From Salinisphaera sp049568105 (GTDB lineage Bacteria; Pseudomonadota; Gammaproteobacteria; Nevskiales; Salinisphaeraceae): a DNA stretch of 64,000 nt. Numbering within the stretch: the first letter of the stretch is position 1; each line of letters starts with the position of its first letter. The notes under the pieces are model-generated. The model made no database searches, was not told the DNA's origin, and worked only from the letters and a program-made list of their open reading frames with translations. Positions 27,458 to 37,572 of this stretch are shown one piece after another. The stretch is from NCBI RefSeq assembly GCF_049568105.1, contig NZ_CP145335.1, positions 1,550,001 through 1,614,000 of the forward strand, in the 5' to 3' direction. The position numbers and the translations under genes are program-made.

Positions 27458-27850
27458 ATGGCTGAAAACATGCCCGAAATCCAGATCGATGCCGACAACA
27501 TGTTCCGCGAAGAATCCTATACGGATCTCAAGGTGGGCAGCATCCGCAAGCTGATTCCGGTGACCCGCGAGGGCGAAGACGACGACTCGCGCGACGTGCG
27601 CTATGAAGGTTCGGCGAGCCTGATGACGCCAGCCGGCAGCCTGCCGCTGTCCTTCGATCTGGAAGCGGAAAATTTGTCGGCCGCGATCGACAAATTCCCG
27701 GATGCCGTCAATAGCGCAGCTGAAAAGGCGATCGACGAGCTCAAAGAAATGCAGCGTCAGCAGAGCCAGAAGATCCAGGTCCCTGGCCAAGGCGGTGGCC
27801 AGGGCGGCTTTGGCGGCGGCGGCCAGGGCGGCGGTCGCATCCAGCTCTAG
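27458..27850 (+). CDS. Small acidic protein with Gly-rich tail, unknown function
   Basis: 130 aa. AAGGAAG lies 7 nt before the ATG at 27458; another ATG six bases earlier is too close to that site. Residues 1-100 are acidic with strand patterns (TDLKVGSIRKLIPV, VRYEGSASLMTPAGSLPLSFDLEA), then a helix (AAEKAIDELKEMQRQQSQK), and the last 20 residues are nearly all Gly and Gln. No signal peptide. I recognise similar short proteins from other gammaproteobacteria only as conserved hypotheticals. The strong ribosome-binding site suggests good expression. Confidence 0.65.
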   Translation: MAENMPEIQIDADNMFREESYTDLKVGSIRKLIPVTREGEDDDSRDVRYEGSASLMTPAGSLPLSFDLEAENLSAAIDKFPDAVNSAAEKAIDELKEMQRQQSQKIQVPGQGGGQGGFGGGGQGGGRIQL

Positions 27851-27866
27851 TGACTGCTCCGAGGTT

Positions 27867-27890
27867 CGGCCTGTGGGCTGCCACAGGCCG
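27867..27890. terminator. Bidirectional hairpin between converging genes
   Basis: CGGCCTGTGG and CCACAGGCCG form a perfect 10-bp stem around a GCTG loop, midway between the Gly-rich-tail gene and slyX, which converge. There is no T run on either side, so it is a plausible transcript end or RNA-stabilising hairpin and not a textbook terminator. Confidence 0.5.
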
Positions 27891-27895
27891 GGCTC

Positions 27896-28096
27896 TCAGT
27901 AATGCGGCGGCGCCTGATCGGCGCTTTCGGACTCGCCCTCGGCCAGTCGCTGGACCCGCTGTTCGAGTTGATGACAGCGTTCGGCCAGCCGTTCGATCTG
28001 GCGTGCCTGCTCGTAGAGCTGCTGGCTAAGCTGTTCGATCGTATGGTCCTGATAGGCGATCCGGACCTCGAGTTCGTCGTGTGATTCGTGGGTCAT
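27896..28096 (-). CDS. slyX: SlyX-family coiled-coil protein
   Basis: 66 aa, all one amphipathic helix: LEVRIAYQDHTIEQLSQQLYEQARQIERL with regular heptads, then a short acidic tail ending in PPHY, as in SlyX (S-x-x-P-P-H-Y). The ATG is at 28096, two bases after the TGA of the HIT gene, so the two are cotranscribed. A TTG two codons earlier would overlap that stop and is less likely. The function of SlyX is not established. Confidence 0.85.
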   Translation of the reverse strand: MTHESHDELEVRIAYQDHTIEQLSQQLYEQARQIERLAERCHQLEQRVQRLAEGESESADQAPPHY

Positions 28097-28098
28097 GT

Positions 28099-28518
28099 TC
28101 AATCCGAGTAGGGCACGAGATTCAGGTGCTGTCCGAGTGCCGCACGGATGGCCTCGATCGTGGCGGTCTCGTAAGCGGGGCCGTCGGCGGGCAGGCGCCC
28201 CCAGACCGGCGCTGGCCAGCAGGCATCGCTGCGATGCCGGGCGATGATATGGATATGCATCTGGGCGACTTCATTGCCCAGCGTTGCCACATTCATCTTG
28301 TCGGCCGAAAACCATTCAGCAGCCCAGCCGCATAATTCCCGAATTTGATCGTTGACGCGCTGGTATTCGGCATCGTCGAGTTCGTGCCAATCGAGCGCAT
28401 CGGTGTCGGGGACCAGAATCAGCCAGCCGACCGCTGCCTGACGATGCAGCAACACGCTCGCGCGATCCATCGCGCCGAGCCGATGACAATCCGAATCGAG
28501 ACGGCTGTCGATCGTCAT
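28099..28518 (-). CDS. HIT-domain protein
   Basis: 139 aa. Histidine-triad nucleotide-binding fold with the motif Q-M-H-I-H-I-I-A-R (H-x-H-x-x family, third His replaced by Ala-Arg context), preceded by LILVPDTDALDWHELDDAEYQ. This DUF/HIT subgroup, common in proteobacteria, hydrolyses or transfers nucleotidyl groups; substrates are unknown. I chose ATG 28518 because the family begins M-x-x-D-x-R-L-x-x-D; in-frame ATG 28593 would add a low-complexity Ser/Ala stretch. Neither has a clear ribosome-binding site. slyX follows 2 bp after its stop. Confidence 0.82.
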   Translation of the reverse strand: MTIDSRLDSDCHRLGAMDRASVLLHRQAAVGWLILVPDTDALDWHELDDAEYQRVNDQIRELCGWAAEWFSADKMNVATLGNEVAQMHIHIIARHRSDACWPAPVWGRLPADGPAYETATIEAIRAALGQHLNLVPYSD

Positions 28519-29026
28519 CTGCGGTTTTCGGGGCCGGGCGCGGCCGCTATCGGAGGCGCTATCGGATGACGCTGTTGCAGAGCTATGAGCCATAGTATTG
28601 AACGAGCAGGTTCGTGGAACGGGGAAACACCGGTCTGAGACACCCAATCGCCGACCGGATTCCTCGGATCGCTATGAGCCGGTGTGGCCAGCGCAACGGT
28701 TACCGAGCGGGGCGATAGGCGCTCCGAGTCTGCGCTGGGTCGTCTAGGCAGTCTGGAAAACTTCAGATGGGATAGGCAGGACCTGTCGATGCGCAGACTA
28801 CGAACCACATGTCGATTCGTCCAGTCCGCAGTGCGCTCAAATAAACCCGGGCCCCAGGGCCAGCCGTCGGACTCGGTTAGCGGCATACGAGCGCGACTCT
28901 AGCAGCCCGATGTGCGGTTCGGGTCGGTTGCGCCTTGACGCTCGGCCAGGGCGAACGAACGCCTTGGCCTGGGGCAAAGCCAAGCTGGTCCGTCGCGCAA
29001 GCAGGTACGCCAGGCTGTCGCTGGGC
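28519..29026 (-). other. Gene-free stretch between the HIT and GNAT genes
   Basis: About 500 bp. The first 75 bp could belong to the HIT gene if the upstream ATG at 28593 is used. I see no other gene, RNA or clear repeat. Confidence 0.5.
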
Positions 29027-29509
29027 TCAACGCCCACTCAGCCGGCGGCGTTCGGCCAGCTCAAGAACCATCTCGGCGCTCGGTTCAAAACCGATGCGTT
29101 CATATATCGCCCGGCCGTAATCCGAGGCCAGCAGGCGCACTTTTTCGATCGGCTGGGTTTGCAGCCAGTCGAGGGCAGCGTCGACGAGAGCCGAGGAAAG
29201 GCCGCGGTGGCGATAGGCCGGCAGCGTATAGACATCGCCGATAAAGCCGTAGCGGGATTCGCGGAAATAGCGATAGGGCAGGTCGGACTTCATGAACGCG
29301 CCTGCCATGGCAGTGATCGTGCCGTGCTGGCGGGTAATGCAGTGTACGGCGTCGCCGCGCTGATAAAGCTGCGCGTAATCGGCGACCACGAGAGCCTGTA
29401 TATCGTCGTGCAGCCAGTGGCCATGCCCGTTTTCTTCGAACATCGCGACTTTGAGGCGGGCGATTTCCGGTAGATCCTGTGGTGTGGCGGACTGAATGTC
29501 ATCCGGCAT
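29027..29509 (-). CDS. GNAT-family N-acetyltransferase
   Basis: 160 aa. Start ATG 29509 is set by GGAG 6 nt upstream. The acetyl-CoA site is visible as GDVYTLPAYRHRGLSSALVDAALDW, with the R-x-x-G-x-x-S/A loop, followed by VRLLASDYGRAIYERIGF, the usual C-terminal strand and helix. The N-terminus (IQSATPQDLPEIARLKV) is the standard first strand and helix. The acceptor is unknown. It is not in an operon; the tRNA-Leu gene lies upstream on the same strand. Confidence 0.85.
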   Translation of the reverse strand: MPDDIQSATPQDLPEIARLKVAMFEENGHGHWLHDDIQALVVADYAQLYQRGDAVHCITRQHGTITAMAGAFMKSDLPYRYFRESRYGFIGDVYTLPAYRHRGLSSALVDAALDWLQTQPIEKVRLLASDYGRAIYERIGFEPSAEMVLELAERRRLSGR

Positions 29510-29714
29510 GCAAAACTCCTCGAAACTCACGCTGCGATGCGGTGCCAGGTGATCGGCGCGGCGATACGCGGCCGCTGGAATAGCATGCCGTCGATCGGGT
29601 TGAGATGGCCTGCCCGATTCAAAACAGCGTGCGTTCGGCGGCTTGCGCTGGCAGACAGAACGCCGTTGTCGGAACAGCCGCTGGCTGTATCGCACCGCAC
29701 GACTCGCGCGGGTC

Positions 29715-29751
29715 AAAAAAAAGCCCGACATGCCGAGGCATGCGGGCTTTT
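29715..29751 (-). terminator. Rho-independent terminator after tRNA-Leu
   Basis: On the minus strand AAAAGCCCG-CATGCC, a short TC-centred loop and GGCATG-T-CGGGC are followed by eight Ts. It begins 31 bp beyond the tRNA 3' end. The A run on the other side makes it partly bidirectional, but no plus-strand gene needs it. Confidence 0.85.
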
Positions 29752-29781
29752 CATGTCTGTGCATATCCCTGATAAAAGGGA

Positions 29782-29868
29782 TGGTGCCCGGGGCGAGACT
29801 CGAACTCGCACTCTGTCACCAGAATCGGATTTTGAGTCCGACGCGTCTACCAGTTCCGCCACCCGGGC
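29782..29868 (-). tRNA. tRNA-Leu (anticodon CAA)
   Basis: 87 nt. Acceptor GCCCGGG pairs with CCCGGGC, followed by A and an encoded CCA (29782-29784 on the plus strand as TGG). D-arm with TGGTAGACGC, anticodon stem GGACT-CAAAATCC with CAA, a long class II variable arm (TCTGGTGACAGA region), and T-arm GTTCGAGTC. Reads UUG leucine codons. It is a single gene with its own promoter-like region and terminator. Confidence 0.95.
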
Positions 29869-29882
29869 ACGGCGACGTGCGG

Positions 29883-29911
29883 AGTATACCTGCGACCGGC
29901 CATTCGGCGAA
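29883..29911 (-). promoter_or_regulatory. Sigma70-like promoter of tRNA-Leu
   Basis: On the minus strand a TATACT -10 box (29883-29888) is preceded by a 17-bp spacer and TTCGCC (29906-29911) as a poor -35. The -10 ends 14 bp before the tRNA 5' end, a normal distance for a short leader. Confidence 0.5.
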
Positions 29912-30041
29912 AGACTCGATTTTGCTCGGCTGCTCGGAACGGTGCCAGCGAGCCGATCAGCAACCCGGGCACCGGCCGGCCTGGACTAGGCTGGTCGCGC
30001 GCTGGGCAGGCTGTACCCCAGGTAAGTGACACGCCAGTCGA

Positions 30042-31529
30042 TCAATAATTTGCCAGGATCGCTTCGAGATCGTTCTGGTAGGCCGTAACGGTTTGATGAT
30101 AGGACAGGTGCCGGTTGCGCTTGGTGCCGTTGATGATGATGCCGTAGGCCGCAAAGCCGCCGTCCGAGAGCCGGAAATAACCGGCCAGGGCACGCACGGT
30201 CACCGGCTGGCTGAGGGTGCCGGTCTTGGCCACGAGACGCGTTTCGAAATCGAAGTTGCCACGTTTGAGCGTGCGCGACGGGGCCGAGACCGGCACCGGC
30301 AGGCTGCCGTAGAAGGCCGGGAACAACGCATTCTGGTGGAACATATAGGCCAACAACGACACCAAATCCCGGCTCGAAACACTATTGCCCAACGACAATC
30401 CACTGCCACTATCGAAGCGGGCGTTGCCCAGCGACTGGCCTGCATAGGCGGATTCATTGGCCCGTTCGGATAGCGACTCGAGTGCCTGGGCCGCACGCGG
30501 CAGTGTCAAGGGCCGGTTGTAACCGCTATTGGCTGCGACGTCGAGCGTGAGCGTGTCGGCCATGTAATTGTTCGAATAAGCCATCATCGGGATGAGCTGT
30601 TCGGCCAGAGATTCGCTTTTGACCTGGGCCAATGTACGCCCGGCAGCATCGATGTTGCCGCTGCGGGTGCTGACCTTGCCTGCAACGTGAATGCCGGCAT
30701 TGGCCAGCATGGCCGACAACACGCGAGCAGTTTCCTCGGAGGCACCGGTCACGGCGCGCTGGACATCGTAAGGGTCGTGGTCGACCGGCAGCGAACCGCG
30801 CAGATGCAGGGTAGAGCGGCCGCTGTCGTAGGTCCGCCAGACCGCCAGCCCGGCTTTGGCGCCTGGGGCGACGGTATCCACGCCGTTGTCTACCGAATAG
30901 CCGGGCAGGTCGTTCGGGTGCAGTACCACGCGTGAGGCATGGCCGGCTTGGTCGGCGGGATAAACCGTGGCGCCGACCGTGCCGAAGTTCACGCCGGCCG
31001 CAGACAGCGGCGCGCTATAGGCATGCGAGGCGCGATGCTTGGCACTACAGCGGTCTTGGGTCAGACAGGGCACATCGCCCCAGAGCCCGTCGTCGACGAC
31101 CAGATCGCCGGTGACCTGGTCGACCCCCCGAGCCTTTAAGCGGGTGATCAGCTGGTGCAGATGCCGATTGTCCAGCGACGGGTCGCCGCCACCGACGAAG
31201 ATCAGATCCCCATGTAGCGTGCCATTGCGAATCGTCCCAGTACTGGCTAGACGCGAGGTGAAACGGTGGTCTGGGCCAAACTGCTGCAATGCCGCCGAGG
31301 CCGCAAACAGTTTGCTCACCGACGCTGGGCGCAGCCGCTGGTCGGGGCTGATGGCAGCGATGGTGTGCATATCGCGCAGCCGAACCACCAGGGCGGTCAC
31401 CTGGGCCTGTTTCGCTAGGGCGCGCAGGCGCGGTAGATCCGCGCTTGCAGCATGGGCTGCGCCTGCTGTGTTCGCTGCCAACAACGAAACAATGACGAAT
31501 AGACCGAGGCAACGAGCGAGTCGCGGCAT
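30042..31529 (-). CDS. dacB: D-alanyl-D-alanine carboxypeptidase/endopeptidase (PBP4 family)
   Basis: 495 aa from ATG 31529, which gives a clean Sec signal peptide (residues 1-28, ending A-H-A-A); an upstream ATG at 31577 adds 16 residues before it. The penicillin-binding motifs are present: S-V-S-K near residue 70, S-N-N in AYSNNYMADTL, and K-T-G in AKTGTLSQP. The long insert between the first two motifs, with YSAPLSAAGVNFGTV, is typical of class C PBP4. It trims cross-links and terminal D-Ala in periplasmic peptidoglycan. No partner gene is adjacent. Confidence 0.92.
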   Translation of the reverse strand: MPRLARCLGLFVIVSLLAANTAGAAHAASADLPRLRALAKQAQVTALVVRLRDMHTIAAISPDQRLRPASVSKLFAASAALQQFGPDHRFTSRLASTGTIRNGTLHGDLIFVGGGDPSLDNRHLHQLITRLKARGVDQVTGDLVVDDGLWGDVPCLTQDRCSAKHRASHAYSAPLSAAGVNFGTVGATVYPADQAGHASRVVLHPNDLPGYSVDNGVDTVAPGAKAGLAVWRTYDSGRSTLHLRGSLPVDHDPYDVQRAVTGASEETARVLSAMLANAGIHVAGKVSTRSGNIDAAGRTLAQVKSESLAEQLIPMMAYSNNYMADTLTLDVAANSGYNRPLTLPRAAQALESLSERANESAYAGQSLGNARFDSGSGLSLGNSVSSRDLVSLLAYMFHQNALFPAFYGSLPVPVSAPSRTLKRGNFDFETRLVAKTGTLSQPVTVRALAGYFRLSDGGFAAYGIIINGTKRNRHLSYHQTVTAYQNDLEAILANY

Positions 31530-31642
31530 GAAGCGGATCCGGCGGAATAGGGTGGGGTGCACGTTTAGTCTAGCCATAGGATTGTGAACGACTCAATCAC
31601 GTCCATCGACGCGAGCGGTCTGCGCGTCTAGACTGCGCCGCC

Positions 31643-32779
<1,137 letters not shown>

Positions 32780-32878
32780 CCGAATCGACGTATCAGGTCA
32801 GCCGCATGGCCTGTGGCATACTGTGCGGCTTGTCTGCGGCGGCAGCCGCGTTATTCATTGACGAGGGCCAAAAAAACT

Positions 32879-33211
32879 ATGGATTTCCTAATTCCTCTTG
32901 CCCATGCCCAGTCGGGCGGCGGCGCCGAAGGCGGCAGCGCGATTTATTCCATCGGCATGATCGTCGTGTTCTTTGCGATCATGTTCTTTCTGGTGATTCG
33001 GCCCCAGATGAAACGCCAGAAAGAACACAAGAAACTCATCGACAGCCTCGAAAAAGGCAATGAGATCGTGACCTCCGGCGGCGTGGCCGGCCGGATCCGG
33101 CAGGTCGGTGAAAACTTCCTGCTGGTTGAGATCTCCGAAGGCGTCGAGGTCCGGGTCCAGAAATCTTCGGTAACCAGCGTGGTGCCCAAGGGCACGATGG
33201 ACTCGCTGTAG
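32879..33211 (+). CDS. yajC: Preprotein translocase subunit YajC
   Basis: 110 aa. One membrane segment (residues about 27-47, IGMIVVFFAIMFFLVIRPQ) with the family hallmark R-P-Q-x-K-R-x-K-E-H, then a small cytosolic domain (NEIVTSGGVAGRIRQV). It associates with SecDF and SecYEG. ATG 32879 gives the normal start; the 99-bp gap after tgt may carry a promoter. Confidence 0.94.
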   Translation: MDFLIPLAHAQSGGGAEGGSAIYSIGMIVVFFAIMFFLVIRPQMKRQKEHKKLIDSLEKGNEIVTSGGVAGRIRQVGENFLLVEISEGVEVRVQKSSVTSVVPKGTMDSL

Positions 33212-33257
33212 GCTGGCCGCGCCAGCGACCTAGCGTTTTGCGACTGATCGGGGCCTT

Positions 33258-35111
33258 ATGAATCGTTATCCGCTGTGGAAATATCTGCTGCTGGTTGTCG
33301 TGCTGGTAGTGGGCATGCTGTATGCACTGCCCAGCTTGTTCGGGGAGCAGCCTGCAGTCCAGATTTCCCGGGTCAATGGCAGTGACGCCACGGCCCAGCT
33401 CGAAAACCGCGTACAGACGATCCTGTCGAACGCGAGTCTGGGCGCCCAGAGCGTGACGCTCGAAGACGGGCGACTGCTGGCGCGTTATGACGACACGGAT
33501 ACCCAGCTCAAGGCCGCCGGCGCGTTGAAGCGACAGCTGGGTGACGATTACACGGTGGCATTGAACCTGGCCCCCTCAACTCCAGCCTGGCTGCAGGCGA
33601 TCAATGCTAAACCCATGTCACTGGGGCTGGATCTGCGCGGGGGCGTGCATTTCCTGCTTCAGGTCGACATGGATACGGTGTTTGATAATACCTACGATCG
33701 CTATGCGCGCGATCTCCCGCACTATCTGCGCGATCAGTCGATCCGCTATCAGCGGGCGTTTCGCGACGGCCGGGCGATCAAGCTGGTCTTTCCCAATGCC
33801 GAGTCGATGAACAAGGCCGAGGACGCCTTGCCCGATCAGTTCGGCAATCTGGAGTTCAAGCCGGCCCAAGGTGCGAATAACACGCTCGTGGCCACACTCA
33901 GCGAAAACCGCGCCGACGATATCCGCAGCTTCGCACTCGAGCAGAACCTCACGACCCTGCGCAATCGTGTCAACGAACTCGGCGTGGCCGAGCCGTTGGT
34001 TCAGCGTCAAGGCCAGGATCGGATCGTGGTCGAGCTGCCCGGTGTTCAGGACACGGCCCAGGCCAAGCGCCTGCTCGGCAAGACCGCGACCCTCGAATAT
34101 CGGCTGGTGGCCCAGGGCCAGAACCCGCAGCAGGCCGAGCGGACCGGCGATATCCCCGAAGGCACCGAGCTGTATCACAGCAAGGACGGTCAGCCGATCC
34201 TGCTCGACGACGACGTGATCGCCTCGGGCGACCAGTTGGTCGATGCCTCGGCCGGTTTCGATCAGCAAAGCAATCAGCCAGCAGTATTCGTCACGCTCGA
34301 CGGTCAGGCGGCGAGCAAGATGTTCGATATCACGTCTTCGCACGTCGGCGACCCGATGGCGGTGCTCTATACCGAGACCCGGTTTGAGACCCACTACGAA
34401 GACGGCAAGAAGGTCACCACCCAGCACGAAGACCAGCGGGTGATCAGTGTGGCCAATATCCAGAGCGCCTTCGGCAAGCGTTTCCAGACCACGGGGCTGC
34501 AGCGTGGCGAAGCTCACGATCTCGCATTGCTGCTGCGCGCCGGGGCGCTGGCCGCGCCAGTCAATATCGTGCAGGAGCGTACGATCGGCCCGAGCCTGGG
34601 CGCCGACAACATCGCCCAAGGTGAGCGGGCCGTCGTGGTCGGCTTCCTGGTCGTGGTGGCCTTTATGGCGATCTACTACGGCGTGTTTGGCTTGATCGCC
34701 GATGTGGCGCTGTTCATGAACCTGGTGCTCGTGGTCGCAGCGTTGTCGTTACTCCAAGCCACTCTGACGCTGCCCGGTATCGCCGGTATCGTGCTGACCA
34801 TCGGTATGGCGGTCGATGCCAACGTACTGATCTTCGAGCGTATTCGAGAGGAGTTGGATGCCGGTAATTCGCCGCAGTCGGCGATCAAGACCGGCTACGA
34901 CAAAGCGTTCACCTCGATTTTCGATGCCAATATCACCACCCTGATCGCTGCGCTCATGCTGTTCGGCTTCGGCACCGGTCCGGTCAAGGGCTTTGCCGTG
35001 ACTCTCAGCCTGGGCATCGTGACGTCGATGTTCACGGCCATCGTGGGTACTCGCGCCATCGTTAATCTGGTCTATGGCCGCCGTAAGCGGCTCAAGAAGC
35101 TCTCCATTTAG
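33258..35111 (+). CDS. secD: Protein translocase subunit SecD
   Basis: 617 aa. N-terminal membrane anchor, a large periplasmic P1 region (residues about 30-440) with GLDLRGGVHFLLQVDMD and RVNELGVAEPLVQRQGQDRIVVELPG, then five membrane helices with GPSLGADNI, TIGMAVDANVLIFERIREEL (proton-path Asp) and FDANITTLIAALMLF. Uses proton motive force to pull exported proteins through the Sec channel. It precedes secF by 21 bp. Confidence 0.97.
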   Translation: MNRYPLWKYLLLVVVLVVGMLYALPSLFGEQPAVQISRVNGSDATAQLENRVQTILSNASLGAQSVTLEDGRLLARYDDTDTQLKAAGALKRQLGDDYTVALNLAPSTPAWLQAINAKPMSLGLDLRGGVHFLLQVDMDTVFDNTYDRYARDLPHYLRDQSIRYQRAFRDGRAIKLVFPNAESMNKAEDALPDQFGNLEFKPAQGANNTLVATLSENRADDIRSFALEQNLTTLRNRVNELGVAEPLVQRQGQDRIVVELPGVQDTAQAKRLLGKTATLEYRLVAQGQNPQQAERTGDIPEGTELYHSKDGQPILLDDDVIASGDQLVDASAGFDQQSNQPAVFVTLDGQAASKMFDITSSHVGDPMAVLYTETRFETHYEDGKKVTTQHEDQRVISVANIQSAFGKRFQTTGLQRGEAHDLALLLRAGALAAPVNIVQERTIGPSLGADNIAQGERAVVVGFLVVVAFMAIYYGVFGLIADVALFMNLVLVVAALSLLQATLTLPGIAGIVLTIGMAVDANVLIFERIREELDAGNSPQSAIKTGYDKAFTSIFDANITTLIAALMLFGFGTGPVKGFAVTLSLGIVTSMFTAIVGTRAIVNLVYGRRKRLKKLSI

Positions 35112-35132
35112 GGCGGCGGAGACTCACCGACT

Positions 35133-36074
35133 ATGCGTCTGATCAAGTCCAATACCTCGATCGATTTTGTCGGCATGGCGCGCTTTGCCGTCATCGTGTC
35201 GGCGGTCGTGCTTCTCATTTCCTGTGCTTCGCTGGCGATCGGCAAGCTGAGCTTCGGCATCGACTTCACCGGTGGTGTGGTCGTGCATGTTCAGTATCCG
35301 CAGGAGGCCAATCTCAATCAGGTTCGGACCGCCCTGGATGATGCCGGCTACGACCAGCGTACGGTGCAGCATTTCGGCAGTGCCGATGCTGTGCTGATCC
35401 GGCTGCCGGCGACCAGTGGCAAGGAACCGGCCACAGTAGGCGACAAGGTCATGGCCGCGCTCGATTCCGGAACCTCCGGAGCGAGCCTGCAATCCGTGGA
35501 GTTCGTCGGGCCGCAGGTCGGCAACGAGCTGATCAACAAGGGCGGCCTGGCGCTGCTCTATACCGTGATCGCGATCCTGATCTACGTGATCTTCCGCTTC
35601 CACTGGAAGCTGGCCACAGGCGCGGTAGTTGCACTGGTCCACGATATCTTGATCACCCTGGGTGTGTTCTCGCTCACCCATATGGATTTCGATCTGACCG
35701 TGCTGGCTGCGCTGCTGGCCGTACTCGGCTATTCGCTCAACGATACGATCGTAGTCTTCGATCGGATCCGCGAAAACTTCCGGCGTATGCGCAAGGCCAC
35801 GCCCAAGGAAGTCGTCAATGCTTCGGTCAACCAGACCCTGGCGCGGACTCTGATGACCTCGGGCACGACCATCATGACGCTGCTCGCGCTGTTCTTCCTC
35901 GGCGGGCCGGTCATCCATGGTTTTGCCGCGGCATTGTTGGTCGGCATCATAACCGGGACTTATTCCTCGATCTTCGTGGCCAGTGCCTTGGCGCTGGGCT
36001 TCAAGATCAATGCCCACGATCTGTTCCCGCCGAAGGAAGAAGACGCCGAAAAGGCCGCCAAGGTCACGCGCTGA
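35133..36074 (+). CDS. secF: Protein translocase subunit SecF
   Basis: 313 aa, six membrane helices. SFGIDFTGGVVVHVQY in the periplasmic part, then GYSLNDTIVVFDRIRENFR with the conserved Asp/Arg, and ARTLMTSGTTIMTLLALFFLGG. Works with SecD and YajC. The gene ends the Sec cluster; the GFA gene starts 12 bp later and could be read through. Confidence 0.97.
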   Translation: MRLIKSNTSIDFVGMARFAVIVSAVVLLISCASLAIGKLSFGIDFTGGVVVHVQYPQEANLNQVRTALDDAGYDQRTVQHFGSADAVLIRLPATSGKEPATVGDKVMAALDSGTSGASLQSVEFVGPQVGNELINKGGLALLYTVIAILIYVIFRFHWKLATGAVVALVHDILITLGVFSLTHMDFDLTVLAALLAVLGYSLNDTIVVFDRIRENFRRMRKATPKEVVNASVNQTLARTLMTSGTTIMTLLALFFLGGPVIHGFAAALLVGIITGTYSSIFVASALALGFKINAHDLFPPKEEDAEKAAKVTR

Positions 36075-36086
36075 TCGCGACGGCCA

Positions 36087-36509
36087 ATGGCCTCGACTGA
36101 CACCACGCCTGCCACCGGCCGCTGTCGCTGCGGTACGGTGCGCTGGCGGGTCGATTCGCCAGCGCTGGCGGTATCCTATTGTCACTGCGCGGACTGTCGC
36201 CGGGCCACCGGCGCGCCGGTCACGGTGTTCGTCGGCTTCGCGGCCGAGCGGATTAGCTTCGAGGAGGGCCGGCCCCAGGCTCATAGTCGGCACGCCGGTG
36301 TCGAACGCTTGTTCTGTGGTGGCTGCGGCTCACCGATCGGCTATCGCGACGCCGGCCTGCCGGGCGAGCTGTATTTCTATCTCGGGGTCATGGACGAGCC
36401 GGAGCGCTATCGTCCGCAATGTCACGCTTTCATCGACGAGGCATGGCGCTGGCTGTCGCTCGACGACGATTTGCTGCGGCACCAGGGTCTGAGTCGGGCG
36501 CGTCAATAG
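36087..36509 (+). CDS. GFA/CENP-V domain zinc protein
   Basis: 140 aa. The zinc-binding pattern of the GFA family is complete: C-x-C-G in GRCRCGTVRW, C-x-C-x-x-C-R in YCHCADCRRATGA, and C-x-x-C-G in LFCGGCGSPIGYR. Named after glutathione-dependent formaldehyde-activating enzyme, but most members have no proven activity. It follows secF closely, which says nothing about role. GC content and codons are like the neighbours. Confidence 0.88.
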   Translation: MASTDTTPATGRCRCGTVRWRVDSPALAVSYCHCADCRRATGAPVTVFVGFAAERISFEEGRPQAHSRHAGVERLFCGGCGSPIGYRDAGLPGELYFYLGVMDEPERYRPQCHAFIDEAWRWLSLDDDLLRHQGLSRARQ

Positions 36510-36713
36510 CGTCGGGGCAACGGCCGGCGAGGCGCCCATTCCAGATTTACAGGGCAGGGTCTCGCAATGCCTATCTGGCCTGCTTCGCCTGACATGCTGA
36601 GCCGCGCCAGGCGTTGATCAAGGCCGGGAAAGGGCGACTGGTGCGCGAGCGGGCACGGCTGGTATGCACCGCGACCGCGCGACCCTACCCAGCCGCGCGG
36701 CCCGGTTCGGGGC

Positions 36714-37505
36714 TTAGCTGCCGCGCGGGGTTTTGACGATCTTGTCTAACAGCTGTGGGTAGAGCTTGGGGTTCGAGGCCAGGATATTGTTGGTATCCAA
36801 CGGATTGGCATCGTTGTCGTGGGTATCGCTGGCGATACCGCCGGCGGCCCGCACCATCAGCATGCCGGCGGCCATGTCCCACGGCGCTAGCCCGATTTCC
36901 CAATAGCCATCCAGTCGTCCGGCGGCGACATAGGCCAACTCGAGCGCGGCCGAACCCTGCTGGCGCATATGTGCGCTGGCCGACAGGATGCGGTTGTAGA
37001 CCGGCATGTAGGTCGTGATATCGCGGTCCTTGCGATAGGCGAACCCGGAGGCCAGCATGGCCTCGCGCAGCCGCACAGTCGAGGACACGCGCATGCGCCG
37101 GCCGTCGAGGGTCGCCCCGGCGCCTCGATCGGCGGTGAACAGTTCGTCCTTGACCGGGTCGTAGATCACAGCATGCTCAACCACGCCATTGATCTGGCAG
37201 GCGATCGAGACTGAAAAATGCGGGATGCCGCGCATGAAGTTCGCGGTGCCATCGATTGGATCGATGATCCAGACCGTCTCGGCATCGCCAATCTCGCCCG
37301 ACTCCTCGGCCAGAAAGGCATGATTCGGGTAGTTGCGGCGAATGGTATCGATGATCGTGGCTTCGGCGCGCCGGTCGGCCTCGGTCACATAGTCGTTGTC
37401 ACCCTTGCGGGTGACTTCGCCGGTTTCACCGCGGCGGTAGTAGGAGAGGATGACATCCCCAGCGCGGCGCGCAGCGGTGACGGCGATGTTGGTGAGTGGT
37501 TGCAT
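36714..37505 (-). CDS. suhB: Inositol-1-monophosphatase SuhB
   Basis: 263 aa. Mg-dependent sugar phosphatase signatures: FLAEESGEIGD (metal-binding Glu), WIIDPIDGTANFMRGIPHFSVSIA, and the C-terminal WDMAAGMLMVRAAGG. In E. coli SuhB hydrolyses inositol phosphate and also joins the rRNA antitermination complex with NusA/NusB. ATG 37505 diverges from trmJ with 67 bp between, the usual gammaproteobacterial arrangement. The 204-bp gap beyond its stop shows nothing notable. Confidence 0.94.
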   Translation of the reverse strand: MQPLTNIAVTAARRAGDVILSYYRRGETGEVTRKGDNDYVTEADRRAEATIIDTIRRNYPNHAFLAEESGEIGDAETVWIIDPIDGTANFMRGIPHFSVSIACQINGVVEHAVIYDPVKDELFTADRGAGATLDGRRMRVSSTVRLREAMLASGFAYRKDRDITTYMPVYNRILSASAHMRQQGSAALELAYVAAGRLDGYWEIGLAPWDMAAGMLMVRAAGGIASDTHDNDANPLDTNNILASNPKLYPQLLDKIVKTPRGS

Positions 37506-37572
37506 GGGCAGGCGCGTAAAAGGGCGTTAGCGTAACATCTGCGCGCCTTGATGCCTTCGGTTTGTGATTCAA

